Positions 1 through 12,743 of a stretch of 64,000 bases of DNA are shown here, piece by piece. The DNA lies in the NCBI GenBank assembly GCA_947846985.1, contig CANTUZ010000001.1:5997504-6061503 (forward strand). Reading direction: 5' to 3'. How positions within the stretch are numbered: position 1 is the first letter of the stretch; each line of letters begins with the position of its first letter. The translations under genes and the position numbers were made by a program. The notes beneath the pieces were generated by a model. It made no database searches. It was not told the origin of the DNA and was given only the letters and a program-made list of their open reading frames with translations. The stretch comes from Fratercula arctica (lineage: Eukaryota; Chordata; Aves; Charadriiformes; Alcidae).

Positions 1-1034
1 TGCATTACTGGTGGAAATTAGTTCCAGAGGGGAGAGGCTTCTCTTGGGAATTTTTCATCACCTGCCCCAAGATGTTAAACTCAGTAGCGCAGAAGGAAAG
101 AAGCATTTCCCCAGAAAACCGAGACCTAAAACATCTTAGAGAGTAGCATGGGTTTATTGGCATGTAGTTTGCAGGGGACTCTGTTGAGCTGTAACGACAG
201 CTTGTGCTGTCCACAGCTCATTCTTCCTTTGCAAGCAGTGTGGGAGAAGCTGTCCTGAGCAATGTGCTCACAATTGTTCTAAATTCGCAGCATCGTACTC
301 CAGACCAGCCAGAATTACCAAAACAGACTGCTAAGAAACTTAAAAAAAATCAGCAGCTGAGAAATCTGGGTATGAAGATTGGAAATTAGGTGCAGAGAAG
401 CTGCACACTGCCACAAAGCAAGAGAGGAGCTAATTTCTGTAGAACAAAAATAATTTTAGTGTTCCAACTGTCTGGAATTTTTCAAAATTGGTGTTCCATA
501 TAGCACCCTTTTGACATAGTGCTTAATCCTGTGAAGACTCATGGGGTTTAGTTATTTGCTTAAAGACAAATATATGTGAGAGTTGTTGTTGGCCTTTTAT
601 GTGCATCTGCCTGACACATTTATGTTTAAGCAGAATTATTTATTCCTTCCTTTTATTTTTTAATCAAAGTTTTCAGTATAAAAATACGCTCCTACTGTTC
701 ATTTTATATACAAGTTCTTCTGAGTGTGATGCCATTTTAATTAATGGTTTTTGCAGAAGGAAAGACCATAATCAATTAGGGCTATCAAAAAAAGCATTTT
801 AAAGCAGATAGAATCAACACAGTTTTTCAGAAAATCAACTTCTTTTCACTAAATGGTGTATTGATTTTACAGCTTCGCATGCATATTGTGTCACTTAGAG
901 AAAATGTCTATTCCAAGTGTCTGCCTACCTCTTGCAAACACTCATCTGAAAACCTAAATAGTTCGCCAAGGTTTGGTCTAATTTATTTACATTACATGCT
1001 GTCAACAGCAGTAGGTGGCAATCACCACGGGATC
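1..1034. other. Unique AT-rich noncoding sequence
   Basis: No repeat family or recognisable gene is visible. Open frames are all shorter than about 85 codons. The one at 204-389 on the plus strand begins near an acceptor-like TGTCCACAG (about 207-215) and has a lysine-rich, protein-like C-terminus, but matches no family I know. Treated as noncoding; the exon possibility is raised in the findings. Confidence 0.6.
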
Positions 1035-1106
1035 AAAAAAAAAACAAACAAACAAACAAACAAACAAACAAAAAAAAAAACAAACAAAAAAAAAACCCAA
1101 AACCCC
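1035..1106 (+). repeat. A-rich simple repeat with (CAAA)n core
   Basis: Two poly-A stretches flank about seven CAAA units, followed by an A run and a CCCAAAACCCC end. This is simple-sequence DNA. The opposite-strand open frame here (a run of F, C, L and V) is an artefact of the repeat. It could be an old retroposon tail, but no body is recognisable upstream. Confidence 0.9.
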
Positions 1107-1419
1107 ACACTTTGAGAGCAAATCTAAACTGGTGACTGGAGATGGGACTTGCATACAAGATGAAAATGGGCTGTGAATGAAGTGGACGGAAAACTTGGGA
1201 TTGATTCTGACTTTTATTGGGTCCTTATGAGGGTGAAAAAGTACTTTCAATCTTGGTAGAGTTCAATAGGCATCCTATTTAGGAAGGCCATGGAATTTAA
1301 GAGAGAATGGTGTTTTTTCTAAAATAACGTGAAGTTTGTGGCCTGGTTGCCTAAGGAATGGATGGCTTGTTACTCTCAGTGGTGGTCACAGAAAGTTGAC
1401 GTGTAATGGTGATTGTGGG

Positions 1420-1584
1420 GTTGTCAAGTTGTGGATACAATGCTGTGCTTTGACATCAAGGATCATCTGGACCATGTTCTTAGTCATACAGTTTAGTTTT
1501 AGGTAGTCCTGTGAAGAGCGGGGAGTTGGACTTAGGAATTCTTATGGGTCTCTTCCAACTTGGGATATTCTATGGTTCTATGAC
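1420..1584 (+). mobile_element. CR1 LINE 3'-end fragment (old)
   Basis: The stretch around 1,500-1,584 reads as the 3' untranslated end of a CR1 element in plus orientation: a TAGTCCTGTG block, GGGAGTTGGACTTAG, then GGTCTCTTCCAACTTGGGATATTCTATGGTTCTATGA split across the end. The CCTTCCAAC-like block followed by TTCTATG units is the diagnostic CR1 tail. No reverse transcriptase coding sequence remains. Many substitutions relative to the other copies in this window point to an old insertion. The 5' limit is uncertain. Confidence 0.7.
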
Positions 1585-4500
1585 TAGGACATCTGAGCCA
1601 GCTTAACAATGGGGATTACCGGGAACGACCAGGGATACCGTTGCACTTGGCTGAGTAACAGATTTCACAGTGGCAGAAGGTACTGAGACTTCAGACCCAG
1701 GCTGCATGGGGTCAAATCCCAGACTTTTGAAGGGTCTTATATGGGTAGAAAAAGCACAGTGCCCACCTGATGAGGATAAGCCCTTAAAATGGAAGAAACC
1801 ATGATACAAATGTCTACTGTACCTAATAGGGATCAAGGATGTGAAAGTGGGGCATATCCCATGTGCTCATTAAGGATTCAGGCATTGAAGCTGTCAGCTA
1901 TGCTGAAGTGGGGTATTTTTCTCTTATTCTGACTTGTCATTCTCTTCTGGACCTATGGAGCTACCCTAGTCTTTCAGTGCTGGTAGATGTTTCTCTGAGG
2001 ACGTTTGAAGTCGGGCAAAGCTGAGTGCAGCAGGGTACATGAGGTGCTCCACAGGGAAAATCTCCAGTTTCACCACAGGTGGATAAGCTGGCAGAAAGAA
2101 AATGTGCATAATTGACCCCTTTTCTGCATACCAAATCGGGTGGAAACATTAAGATATACTCTGAAGATACGTTTCTATCATATTCTGTGGGTTAAAAAAA
2201 TCAAAAAAAAAGCAGCAGTGAAATCTTGTCACCTCTCCCAGTTCTCGCTGTAAGGGACAGAGCTGCCAACCCAAAGCAAGGCTTAGCGTAGTGCCACGTT
2301 AAAGAACTATCTCATTTTAAAACTAGGAAATGGAGTGTTGGGTTTTTTCCATAACGTGCAGTTTTGAAACTGTACCACTCAACTTCCATGGTCTTTTTAT
2401 TTCTCTCTCTCTCTTAATCGCACAATATAGGCTTTATTCTCGTCTCACTTTTTTATCTGCTTTAAAACAAAATGTAACTTTGCTGGCTTTGGCAGACTCA
2501 TTCCTGAGTTATACCCTGGAGTAACAAAGTGAATGACAACCCAATATGAAACATATGATTGTGCAGAGTGAATTCCATATTGGCCTGCATGCACCCTGCA
2601 TAATTGACTGAAATCAATCTAAGTCATGTAAGTTATTGCCGAATTTTTTACATGAAAGAAAAAAAAAAAAAATAAAATGAAAGAGCCCACGTCTAGCCTT
2701 GTGTTTTATCCTAAGCCAAATGGGCAGACAGCTTGCGTTTGTCAGCCTTCTCAGAAAGAGCCTAAAGGGACCTGTTTGCCAACATTTGATTCCCTGGCAG
2801 CAAGCTTTTTGTACTTTTGTTAATTAGCCAGCACAGGGTGTTTTCAGTTTCTCTGGAATACTCTAGCCAAGGGCAGACTCTGTGGACACACATCAGAAAA
2901 AAGCCACTGACTCTACAGAAATCCACTGAGGAATCCCATGCTCATTGCTTGGAGGATTGGAACAGATGCACTGAAGAGAGGAGTCCAGGAACACAGGTTT
3001 TTATGTATGGTTTTATCAGAGTTTAACAATCCTATAGTGGCACGCGTTTGACTTGCCAAGCAGAAGGCAATGGTTTCATCTGTATCAGGCACTCAGGCAG
3101 AGCAGCTTGTTAGATATTATAAACAAATATGCTACAACGAAAGCACACTTTAATCTGTTAGAAGAGGGGCTAATTTTGTGTCAGAGCAGTCTGAAATATC
3201 AGCGCTTATTTAAGGGAGATATAGATGTGTAAGCACACGCATTTCGAGATGCAGGCACCTCCTTCTACACAAAATAAGCTGAACTTCTGAACTGCTACCC
3301 AATAGTACTCTGTTCATGACATGGAAATTTAAACATCCTGTCTAATAATCACAGTGGCCTAAAGAACACAAGCTGTGGCAAAAACATGAATATATTTAAG
3401 GAAAAACTAAAAAAAAAAAAAAAATAAAACCAAAACCAAACAACAGATATGCAACTTTTTGTGTATTTATCAGAAGTTACATCTCACTAGTGCATTAAAA
3501 TATCTCAGTACACTGAGGCATAGAAAGCAACATATACAGAATAAAACTCGACACAAATGCATTGCACAATAGCTGAAATGCCTGATAATCTTTCTCCAAG
3601 ATTCAGACACTTCAAAATGACCAAATCAAGCAAGTCCACTCAATCCACTAAATTTTCCTCAAAATGAGGAAAATTCAGTTGGTTGCAGGAAAACAGTAAA
3701 TTGCTTTCTACGCAGTGAAAGCACACCTGCCCCCATTATTGATATGTCAGTGCTATCTGGTTTTCAATGACTGTTATCTGAGCAGCAATGTTCTCTTCAG
3801 AGGAATAAATAGCGTCAGAATAACATCTTGAAAGATTCAGAATCTCTTAAAAAATAATTAAAGGGAAAGGGAAGTTTCTAAAAGATGCATTTAAAACAAT
3901 CATAAAAAAAAAGAAAATTTATTCCGGTCCAGGTCTTCCCAATGGTCCTGTGAGAAAAGGGTGGGCTTACTATTCCAGATTTCTGACTCCAAAGAAGAAA
4001 AAGATCTACTTACTTTTTAATAAAATCCACTTTCCTCTCTTTGCACGCTTTCAAATACCTGCCATTTTTTTCAAGTAATCAAATATTCAATCCGAAGCTG
4101 CCTTTCAACACATCAAACACAGAGGAGCACAGCATCACTCGGTGCAAACTGTTCCAATTTGATGTCATCTTTGCATCCAAACTGTTGCAAACTTGTTGTC
4201 ATTGTTCCAATAATTATCACACACTAATGAATTTACTGCAGCTGAGGATTGGTTTCCTACAATGGTTTTTTTAAGGAATTTTGCAGACAGGAGTGAATTT
4301 CAGCCACAAAAACAAAATGACCACCTAACTTTGTGAGAACAGTAGTTTTCTGAAAAATAAAGATTGTGATATATACAAATGTATTTAGACCTATGTCAAA
4401 TGGAAGGACATTTATAACATTATTTAGTCTTATTGTACACCTGTCTGAGAGCTAGAGGTGAAAAGCAATATACAGAAGCATACACCATAACAGGCCAATG

Positions 4501-5348
4501 GACCAACTAATATTTTGACTTTGACAGTGACCTGTAAAAGTGCTTCAGAAGGACATTTAAGATCTTTGTGACACGGTGAAATAACAGTGAATGTCCACAA
4601 AAGGAGAATTTCCCCTATTCTCATCATACTGCTGGTTGAAAAGTATGTTTTTTAAGTAAAACAGGTGCATGAAATCAATAGAGAATAATTAACTTAAGAA
4701 CCATCCAAAACCTTTTCAAGAGAAAGCACAAAAAATTATTTTGTCTTTGATTTATAAATAATTTATGTCAACTAAAAGAAAAAGATTTTGAATTTCAAAG
4801 CTTTCAAATAGAGCACTTCTATAAAAACAATGAGAAAAAAAAAAAAAGGTTATTAAACTCTATAACAAACACTTAACACTTAACCCTAAGTATTCCGTGC
4901 CTTTCTACGTTTAATTTTCCTTCCCCTTGAATGTGTTGTATCAGCAACGGTCTCCGTTGATGATTACCAGAGTCTTGTCCCTGGAGTCCAGCTGAGGTTG
5001 CAGAAACTTCCAGCAAGTTCAGGGACAATGACCTGAGAGCAACTGCAGCGGCTTTTTTCTTTTTAATTTTGCTTCTTTTTTTTTATTAAGATTTAACTGA
5101 GCTTTGTTTCAGAGTAGCGGACTGTGAAACTAGGATAGGAAGATTAGACTTTGCTGAGAAAAAGTTATGTATGAAATATTACTATGACAAGGTTGTGTGG
5201 ATAGTTTGTGATGTGTGAAATGAAATCCCTACTCAATGTGCCTAGGCAATGCAATTAGCGCTATCCTGGTCAGGGATTTCTTGCTAGAACTGAAAAGATT
5301 TGTCTTGAAAAGCAAGTACCTGATGCATACTTATTTAAAGCCCAACTT

Positions 5349-5373
5349 AAAAAAAAAAAAAAAAAAAAAAAAA
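5349..5373 (+). repeat. Poly-A run, 25 nt
   Basis: An uninterrupted run of 25 A. No retroposon body or target-site duplication is evident beside it, so it is called a simple homopolymer. Confidence 0.9.
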
Positions 5374-6154
5374 GAATCCTTAAGAAATCCACTCTGATTT
5401 ATCATTTTCATGTATCTATCATGGGTTAAAGTGAAGGCTCAGTTTCAAGAAACTTTTGTGGCTAAGTTCTGAATACTTAGCAAATTCTTGATCAGAGTAG
5501 TAAACACAGCAAAAGAATGAACTTTGTCTGGAATTCAGTTGCTTGGCACAGGTAGGGAAATTCAGGCAGACTAAAAGATTCCCATTCAATTAATTTTTAA
5601 TAGAGAATACTACCTTAAAAAAAACTCATAAATTTCTACAGAAGAAATTATTATTTTTTTTTCTGAAAAAAATAATATCACAGAACGAAACAAAAAACAA
5701 CCTTGAACTTTCTCCTAGGCAAATTGAAGCATGGGGTACTAGGCATGAATTTCTTTCTCTTGGAGAGGGAAGACAAAACTAATAAAACTTTTTCCCAGCT
5801 GAAAATACGAATTTTATGTCTTCCCTTCTGAAGATGAAATGTAGTCTTTTTTTCCTGTTTTCTTCCAATTAATAACAGAAGAAAATGTTTTCAAAAATGG
5901 CACTGTTGGAAAACAAATGCATATCTTCCAGCCAAGCATAGCCATCAGAAGCCATAGAAATAGTCTACCGAGAGTGAAGTGGACAGGCTGCTTTAGCAAT
6001 TAGTGTTTCTTGTAATCTTAATATTATTTAGGATAGAGCTACTTATTTCCTGGTTTCAGGGCTCGAATGGTTCATAAAGTTTTGTTCTGACCCTGTGCAC
6101 AGAGATGAAACCCTTATTTAGGTTACTATGTCCTTGCTGTAAGGACAGTTTAAA

Positions 6155-6196
6155 ATAATGATAAAAAGATAATGATAAAAAGATAAGGATAAAAAG
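6155..6196 (+). repeat. 14-bp tandem repeat, three copies
   Basis: The unit ATAATGATAAAAAG occurs at 6,155-6,168 and 6,169-6,182, and with one change (ATAAGGATAAAAAG) at 6,183-6,196. This is a small array with low divergence between units, so it probably arose by recent slippage or unequal exchange. Confidence 0.9.
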
Positions 6197-8293
6197 CTAA
6201 GATATCAAAAGTTTCTAATAATTTAAGCCTGTGTCAGAAATGTGCCTGAACCAATTTTCAGATAAAAACAGCACAAAGACTGAACATAGTAGTAAATCAT
6301 GTGGGCGCAGAAAGGTTCCCAGGCACCAGAGTGTGTTTACTAGGTCAGTAAACTCTTCATAGGTGCTTTGGCATGAATTTTGCCAGTCTTTCTCTACAGT
6401 TCCCTGACACAGTTGGCTGGCAAAATATTCCAGAAGTGTTTCCCAATAGCCAGCTTCTACACCTTGTATCGAAAGTCAAGACACGTTACTTGGCCTCAGT
6501 GTCTGGCAACAGTTCTGGGCATGTTCAAAGCCAAAACGTCCTCACTTTTGGCTGTCCAGGTGCTGTGTGTGTTCCCTGGATGTTGTGTGTGCTCCTGCCC
6601 GCCTGTGTCCGTAAGGGTAGGCAGAAAACACAAGTTCACTCTGATTATCTCCGACTGAAAACATAAAGGGGGTAGAAAAAAATGTTTAAAATAAAAATTT
6701 AAAATTCTTTAAAAAATGAAAGCAGGATTGAAATCAGGGTCTCTGAAATCCGAATCTCTGGTCATTGCATGACCCATGACTAGGTCCCTAGGACAACCTG
6801 GAGGGACAAGGTCGGAGAAATATCCCTAACCAAAGAAGTAAAACAGAAATAGAGGTAGGAATTGATCTGGAAAGAGGCTATGAACTCCATGTTCGTCAGA
6901 GTATCTTAAAATAAGATCTGAAATGAATAATTTCATGGAGATGGTTGAGGTTAGATGGAGAAAATATGTACTTTGGTCAGAATACGGTTAAATTTTTGTC
7001 CTGTGTAAAGGAAGCATTTCTGTGTGTTATTGTCAATGATATATAATGGAAAAAATAAACAACCAGGAAAGCCATTTCATAACACAGATTCTCAGAAAGA
7101 TAAACTAAATTCCCTTTACTTCTATACTTTTAAATAAAGTATCATTCTACCTGTTTCTGTCTTTTACAAACTCTTTTCAGACACTCAGATTATAAATTAT
7201 CTACCAAAAAGCGTGTTTCCCATACTGTACATTGCTTAACTCGGGAGAGCTCTGATCCTTGTTAAAATCTACAGGTGGATTACCGCTACTAATAATTCTA
7301 ATTTATGCGAAGTTTAACGAATAGTGCTATCTTCAAATTAATACAACTGCTTTGTCTGTTTGGACTCTTCAAATTGGGAACTACATCTCAGAGACTGTGT
7401 TCAGCCTAACACAATCTGGTCCTCATCTTGGCTGGATCTTTCAGAAGCTATCAAAATATGTATTAACAGGAAGTAAAAATTAACAATATTTCTTAGTTTT
7501 GATGAAGTTGAAAAGACAAAACATGAGGCAGCTGCATAAAAAGAGGGGGCTGGGTAAATTAAAATGGGAATGTTAAAAGGGAGATGCTGGAGTGTGGTAA
7601 ATCTCTAATGACTCCCTGGGAATAACCCTGAGTTCCAGAACAGGGGGAAATGCAGTTCAAAGCAATTTCAAAACTGGAAAATGAATAAACATTTAGATGA
7701 ATCTTGCTTTGGGAATTAATTGCACGGTTCTTTGCAAGGAATAATCCTACCGAAACTACTACTGTGGAATGGTAATATTTATAAGGAGGAATCGCTGGTT
7801 GAGATGAGATTACAAACTTTAACACAGGTTCCTACTATGACGTATTTAGCAGGTAGCTGAACAAATCTTTCATAAGGAACTATCTGCAAGCTTGTGACCT
7901 TTTCCTTCTTTTCATTCCCATTTCACTTAAATTATCACTCCAAATACAGCAAAGGGACTCTCGGCAGTCTGATAGGTTAGCACTACATATTGAATAGAAG
8001 ATGCATTGATTTGAAAAGAAAAAGTAATTTCTTAGAAGTTCTACTCTGCAAGGATGTTATGTCTGCCAAGAGTTTAAAAACTGATACATGCTCAATGGAA
8101 ATAGTTATTATGCAAAGAATAAAAGATTCTACCAACAATTTGTTGTTGGTATGGTAATTATGGTTCTCGTACTCTACAAATGCTTTACAAACAGAGATTT
8201 TGAACATGCAGACTAGAGCTAGCTTAAGTGCTTTTTGATTCAAGTGATATTCAACAGAACTGAGTGCTAAATAAAAGCTTTTTGTTTGCTTTG

Positions 8294-8371
8294 CTCTCCC
8301 CTCCCCTCCCCTCCCCTCCCACCCCCCCCCCCCCCCCCCGGCAAAAGTATCAACCTTTCGCGGGGGGGGGG
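8294..8371. repeat. (CTCCC)n / C18 / G10 tract
   Basis: About five CCCCT units are followed by A and then 18 consecutive C (8,322-8,339). A 22-nt spacer separates this from 10 consecutive G (8,362-8,371). The minus strand of the first part has five or more G4 runs separated by single bases, a strong G-quadruplex motif. The C18 and G10 runs can also pair as a hairpin. Homopolymer lengths here are prone to sequencing error. Confidence 0.9.
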
Positions 8372-8892
8372 AATCACTCCAAATTGATAAAAATTGAAAA
8401 ACGGTGATTTTTCAAGACCTGAAATGTTTTTCATTGAATGTCTCTACTGTATCTGTTCAAGCCATCACTCTTTTTTCCTGCAAAATGCCTAACTGTCCTA
8501 TAACTAGCAATGAATGCAATTAATTCTCTTGCTGCCTCTTGATATTTTCTATATCCTTTCTCTCCTGCAGCCTCTGTTGGAGTCTTTCACCTCAGTAAGT
8601 CAGATGGGAAAGCCTGGTTGGGTAGATTGTATGGGCTAAAACCCATATAAACAACCCTTAACTCTGACAGTTAAAATGTCACTAGAGGACACCATAAGTC
8701 TTTTATGTATGGCTGACTACTGAAATTGTCTGCAGGTCCCCTTACCTGAATAGAGTATGTGGCAAATAGACTTCCATGTCTTCACTAAATCATAAATTTT
8801 CTTCTGCTTTATGAACTTTATCTGCTTTAGTCACTATGAATTATACAAATAGCAACAAAGAGAAAAGAACTCTGCTTCTGCTGCAGAAAACT

Positions 8893-8940
8893 TAGTTTGG
8901 AAAGGACCTCATTACATGATCTAGTCCAAACTTGTGCTTT
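8893..8940 (-). mobile_element. Possible ancient CR1 3'-end remnant
   Basis: TTTGGAAAGGACCTC followed by ATGATCTAGTCCAAAC matches, with several changes, the reverse-complemented CR1 tail block seen in the better copies here (GGTTGGAAGGGACCT then ATCTAGTCCAACC). Only about 45 bp can be aligned and the terminal TTCTATG units are missing. It could be chance. Confidence 0.4.
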
Positions 8941-9372
8941 TAAGCAACACCAACTTGAAAAAGTTTGAAAAGAATTGAGTCCTTAGAGTGGAGCTCATAT
9001 CATCTAAAATGCAAACATCACCAGTGCAGGCAGCTGGGCCGCAATGCAGTTGACGCACACTTATATCTAGAGTCAACTGAGATGTCCCGAGGAGACCCTT
9101 CATGGCTTCCAGCTAACGGTCTGGATGGACAACTTCTCACAGGGGTCCTGGCTCTCCTCTGCCATGTTTTGCAGATGCCTTCAGACATCTCAAATGGGTC
9201 TAGAGGCAAATCCTTTTTCATTGCCATCACAGAAGTCTGTACATCCATTCATCTAATCACACGTAAGTATCTGCTTCAAGGAGAGCACGTAGTTCCCTGA
9301 ACTGAGGATACTGGTTATACTAGAACCCTGGCTCACATCAGGTACCTAATGAAGACAGTGGCATCGAGGTGC

Positions 9373-9400
9373 GAAGTGAACTGTGAAGTGAACTTCACTT
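9373..9400 (+). repeat. 12-bp direct repeat merging into a 15-bp dyad
   Basis: GAAGTGAACTGT at 9,373-9,384 is followed by GAAGTGAACTT at 9,385-9,395. The second copy forms a perfect inverted repeat, AAGTGAA-C-TTCACTT, at 9,386-9,400. AGTTCA is close to a nuclear-receptor half-site, but the spacing fits no standard response element. Confidence 0.8.
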
Positions 9401-12338
9401 GTCAAGAGAGTCGTCAAGTTTCCTTCTATGTTTTTTTTTCCGAAAAGGACTTCCAGAGAACGATTCACACTGCCTCCCTCAGACTCCCATTTCAGGATGG
9501 AATTGATCAGTTTCTGAAGATGTCACTCTTCTCCATTAGTTGTAAGGACTAGTTTAGAGTAGATGTCCAATTTTTATACAGCTGAAATTAAATGAGGTTT
9601 ATTCCACCTCCTGCCTGTGTTGTTCGTTAAAACAGCCAGTAGTGTGGGATTGTGGTGGTTGTGAATAGTAGTACAACATGAAACTCTGATTTTGTTCTAA
9701 CTAATGGTTTGGTTAATTAAGCTAATCCCATTTTGGGGAAGCCCAGGCTGAAGGGAGAAAGGAAAGATGCTGAACTAAACCTCTGAATCAATGATAACAG
9801 AGAGAGAGAGCTAGAGGGAACAGACTTTTATTTTTATTTTATATAGGTCACCGTCTTTATATTATAAATTCTTGAGGACACTGACAACGTGGGACAGATT
9901 TTAACTCATGTTAAGAGGTTTAACTTCTCAGTACCACTCCCCTGGGCCTCGCTACTTTTAGCTTTTTAGCATTCAGGCTTTGGTTTTTTGCTTGTTACTT
10001 TCTTTTTTTCATATTTGTTTGTTAACGTTGCAAATGTGTTTATAGTACGAAGCTTACTATTCCTTTCACTGTGTTTCAGGATTGCCTCTAAGGTGTCTAT
10101 AATTATGTGAAAACAAACTTCTTTTAACAATTCTTGTTTCGAGAACGTACAACATTTTCTGAAACTAAAGGTTCCAAAGGGACTAGTGGTTTTTGAGTGA
10201 TAAATTACATGACTTTTGCATTATACATTTTACAGCATACCTTGTTTTGTGTTGCGGAAAGATAAGATTGTCTTCTCGTTTAAAATACATATTTTTAAGA
10301 CGTATGAATGCATAAGGGAAGAACACAGGTTTGGCATAATTATCTGCTGTTTTAAGTTGTGCCCATGTCTCATTTTTAAAAGCTGCTGAAAGATTATTTC
10401 CCATGGCATGTTGCCTGAAGTACATTTTATTTTAAATGCAGGTTTAAACAAACAGCTGTTTTTTTTTCCCCTGTAGTCTTTTAAAAAGCTGCCAGAGTCC
10501 CTAACAAAATGTCTTCACCTCTGCCTAAATCTCTAAATATTTAGACAGCAGCCACAACAGCAGCAGACCATATACTGCAGAAAACATAAGCTGAAGCATT
10601 ATTATAAATGGAAAAATACTTATTAAAAGGTCTGACCGAAATAAATCATCATGCTGCAAAAGTTTGTTTTGATCTAAAAAAGCATATCTAAATATCATTA
10701 GGGGCCCTATAAACAAAGTAAACTTGGCTGTGGAAAAAAAAAAAAAGAAAAAATTAACAAATTATACCTTCAAAAAGGAAATGGTGGTATTCATCTGACG
10801 ATAAAAAGCAGATGAATGGTCCAGGTATATCTGACCTACCCACTGTTCTTGTCATGTTACCTGCTTACTTAGAAAAATACTAAAATGCATAAAATATCTG
10901 TGGTAGTTTTGTTTGGTAGATAGTGTTTGCCTGTCCAATCAGGGACTATTCATTTGAAGGTCTCTCCAGACCGAAGCATTGGATCATTTTCTAAGAAAGT
11001 CGATTAGAAATAGCAATGTGACTCTCTCGTGTATCCTGCTCTTACCAGCAAAGCCTTGGTTAAGTTAAAGAGTTCGTGTGTATTTTGAAATTAGTCAGGA
11101 AAAATAACTAACTCGCATTTCTGAGATCAGATCCAAAATCCATTAAAGCCCAGAAGAGATTTAAATGATCTTTGGGTGAGGCGATAGCTGTTAGTAGGGT
11201 TATTTCAGTGACTGATCCAGTCGATCTAATCCTACAGACTATTTCTCTTCACCTACTGTCTGTTTTCCTTTCTAATGGCTGGGGTTTGCGTAATCGGAGC
11301 TGAAGGTAAATGTAATGACAAATCATGAAATTTCTTTGAAAATCTTGAACTGAACTTTGTAATTTAGTAAAAAAAAAAAAAAAAAATTGGAATATTCATA
11401 CTGAGAAATTTCACGTTAATGCTATAGACTACTGCATTTTATAGTCATAAAAATGGTTGTTTTCTTTTGTAAAATATTAAATTATTATGATATTAATGCA
11501 CACAACCCCCATGTATCATGCTATACCGAAAAATCCTAAATCCTCCAAACCTCCTCAAAACCCAACAAAAACCCTCCAAAACCCCCCCAAAGAAATCCCC
11601 AAAAGAACTCAATAGCTTCTCAATATTCACAACATGTAACAACATGCTTAAAATGACCGCTGTACTTCTGGGCAATATTAAGAGACACACTGTCCTGCTA
11701 CTTTGGTTATAACCACATCTTGAGAAAGAAATCATTTTGGATTTTCCCTGTAAGAATTATTCCCCAACAGGACGTTAAATATGAGAAACAAGAGTGCAAG
11801 TCAACACGTGAGCTCTGGAGATATCTTTTCAGTACTGCAATAAGAGAACACTAAGAAATTTCTGTAAACCTTAGGCCAACCATAATCATTAAAGAAAACT
11901 TGATTTTATAATTTTCAGTGGTGGCATTGATAAGTTTAAGAAAAGGCTTTTAAACAAGGAAGTCCGTGTTTTAAATTTGGAATTATGAACAATTTACTAG
12001 TGTCTTAGATGATATGCATGATTTTTGATGTTCAAAATTTATAAATCAAAATTGAGGTCTGAGAGCAGCTTAGGCTGCATAAAAAGCAGTCAATATAACA
12101 CGGAAATTACTTCTTTTTTGAGTGGACATAATGTGAATAGCAAGAAAATCATTAAGCTGGTAATGCTTTAAAACCTTTGCTTGCTTTTTTGGGGCACATT
12201 TATTCTTTTAATGCCACCAAGAATTCATACGTCTCTCTGCCTTTTATCTCCATGTGCGTTTTGTTTGGGTTTTTTTATCTTTTTGTGTTCCTATCTTTCT
12301 TTTTATTGGTGATTATATTAATCAATTACTGTTTGGAC

Positions 12339-12372
12339 AAAAAAAAACAAAAACAAAAACAAAAACAAAAAA
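12339..12372 (+). repeat. (CAAAAA)n simple repeat
   Basis: An A run followed by four to five CAAAAA units. Simple-sequence DNA with no adjacent retroposon body. Confidence 0.9.
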
Positions 12373-12598
12373 CACTGTTACACAATCCCAAGAATGTTAA
12401 CCTTATTTTTGGCGTAAGGAGGAACATAAGATCCAGAACACATACTGTATGGTTCCCAGAAGGATGTCCAGGAGGAACAGAAAAATCTTCTTTTCCTAAC
12501 TCCACTGCTCCTCTGCTTACACTAAGCTAAGACAGACCTTCTAGTGGCACCCACTGTAGCCAGACTGTTGGTTTGGGTTTTTTTTCCTCCATGTGGAG

Positions 12599-12712
12599 AC
12601 CAGGTAGAGGTCTACCAGGTAGTCTACTAGGTGGAGGTCTACCAGGTAGTCTACTAGGTGAAGGTCTACCAGGTCTACCAGGTCTTACCAGTGGAAGACC
12701 TGCTATCCTGTT
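12599..12712. repeat. 27-bp tandem repeat with CTACCAGGTAG dyads
   Basis: Two near-identical 27-bp units (12,610-12,636 and 12,637-12,663, differing only at the third-last base) are followed by shorter GTCTACCAG-type units to about 12,700. Each full unit contains the perfect 11-bp dyad CTACC-A-GGTAG (12,612-12,622 and 12,639-12,649). The array keeps open frames on both strands, rich in glycine, proline, leucine and arginine. These follow from the unit length being a multiple of three and are not evidence for a gene. Confidence 0.88.
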
Positions 12713-12743
12713 TTTTTTCATCAGTTTGGTGATAAACTGTCCT

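Larger units (their letters stand above)
1585..8293. other. Unique AT-rich noncoding sequence
   Basis: About 6.7 kb with no recognised gene or interspersed repeat. It contains poly-A runs at 2,659-2,672, 3,409-3,424 (16 A) and 5,349-5,373 (25 A), and the 14-bp triple repeat listed separately. The overlapping open frames at 6,373-6,666 (97 and 92 codons in two frames) resemble no known protein; two open frames over the same DNA with no codon bias suggest chance. Confidence 0.6.
8372..12598. other. Unique AT-rich noncoding sequence
   Basis: No gene recognised. It contains a weak CR1 remnant (8.9 kb), a small direct and inverted repeat (9.38 kb), an 18-nt A run at 11,369-11,386 and a (CAAAAA)n tract at 12.34 kb. 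The 111-codon open frame at 8,965-9,300 has no family resemblance and overlaps opposite-strand frames of similar length, so it was not called. Confidence 0.6.

Noticed and set aside
8965..9300. 111-codon plus-strand open frame
   Set aside because: It has no recognisable domain, overlapping minus frames, no splice or polyadenylation context, and a length close to chance expectation.
12599..12712. CRISPR-like array
   Set aside because: The units are directly adjacent with no unique spacers, there are no cas genes, and the context is eukaryotic.
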